From positions 1-57,750 of the forward strand of contig NMRA01001060.1 in NCBI GenBank assembly GCA_002633005.1: a stretch of DNA of 57,750 nt, read 5' to 3'. The DNA is from Phoronis australis (taxonomy: Eukaryota; Phoronida; Phoronidae). The notes beneath the pieces were generated by a model. The model was not told where the DNA came from. It worked only from the letters and a program-made list of their open reading frames with translations, and did not search any database. Below are positions 57,114 through 57,750 of the stretch, piece by piece. The translations under genes were made by a program, and so were the position numbers. Position 1 is the stretch's first letter; each line of letters opens with the position of its first letter.

Positions 57114-57750
57114 CTTCACCCAAAATTTGATGATAAGAGACCTACTTGTCCACAGCGTTTGCGCGAGAAACCTACTTCTTTTTGTAATGCTTATTACACT
57201 TTTTATACTTTGTGCAACCAGTTCGTAACAAATTTGTTGTATTTAGAATAGTCTTCAATTGCCCAAAAGACCAAATCCGTTTTTTGTGTTGGCACTAATG
57301 AGGCGATTGCTTTGGAAATCGTCTTCACAGAGATAATTACGAGTTTCTGAGTGATTCACTAAGGCTTCGATTGAAATTCACATCTTACCAGCAGCTTCTG
57401 TTTTTTCATCGTCACTCAGATTCCGTTTTCTTTAAAAAAATGAAGTAATTTTCTTCATTGCAGAGTGAAGCAGACGACGGAAACGGAGTCGTAGTGCGCA
57501 GCGCCACTGCAGGTCGCCTGGGATATCGCGGGAGAGCCTATACTTAGCCAGTTTTGTTACGATTGAGCCGTGTTCCGAATTTGACACTTGAAATTGGATC
57601 TGAGCCCCCTCCCCCCCAAACACACTAAAACTGCACACATTAAAATCTTGTTTCCGCCGTATAATGTTAATTACCGGGGTCAATTAATTAACTCAACATT
57701 TCCCTACGCTCTTGCTGTTTTATTTTTTTCCGGCAGCCAAGGGGGGGGGG
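57114..57750. other. window end, no gene seen
   Basis: No recognisable gene. The window ends in a run of ten G after GGCAGCCAA, which may be a homopolymer in a repeat or an assembly limit. Confidence 0.35.

Overview
The window is nuclear DNA of an animal. Three conserved metazoan protein genes can be rebuilt exon by exon, every intron is GT-AG, introns are about 0.3 to 3.4 kb, base composition is AT-rich, and the flanks are full of animal-type mobile elements (piggyBac, Penelope-like, non-LTR, tRNA-derived SINE, foldback MITEs). The proteins fit a non-vertebrate, probably marine, metazoan: eIF2-gamma keeps a cysteine knuckle that vertebrates have lost, and S2P lacks the serine run of human S2P. 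I cannot name the species.

Layout. 1-293: one internal exon (minus) of an unrecognised gene. 1.4-9.2 kb: repeat-rich DNA with a 102-bp and a 59-bp tandem array, a SINE, a 2.7-kb element with ~410-bp inverted ends and a broken cysteine-rich ORF, and a 1.6-kb foldback element built around a ~23-bp minisatellite. 12.5-21.8 kb: MBTPS2 (site-2 protease), minus, 9 coding exons, 486 aa, with a small MITE and a duplicated segment in its introns. 22.4-31.8 kb: EIF2S3 (eIF2 gamma), plus, 12 coding exons, 468 aa, head-to-head with MBTPS2 over a 596-bp shared promoter. 32.9-42.8 kb: SFT2D2-like Golgi transport protein, minus, 7 coding exons, 160 aa, tail-to-tail with EIF2S3. 43-57.75 kb: gene-poor and transposon-dominated. 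It holds small foldback elements, a duplication beside an N, a Penelope-like RT fragment joined to a minisatellite repeat that occurs twice, an intact 581-aa piggyBac transposase, a short arylamine N-acetyltransferase ORF, an internally deleted non-LTR retrotransposon and a tRNA-like element.

How the genes relate. S2P cleaves SREBP and ATF6 in the Golgi, eIF2 gamma delivers initiator tRNA and belongs to the complex regulated in the integrated stress response, and SFT2 proteins act in Golgi/endosome vesicle fusion. The S2P/eIF2-gamma divergent promoter carries an ETS site and a GACGTG core like those read by ATF6/XBP1, which makes shared stress regulation worth testing. The most unusual region is 50.9-56.5 kb: piggyBac transposase, an orphan ORF, a NAT ORF whose 3' end runs into a repeated palindromic motif and whose 5' end abuts a LINE tail, and four near-identical 18-bp palindromes around them.
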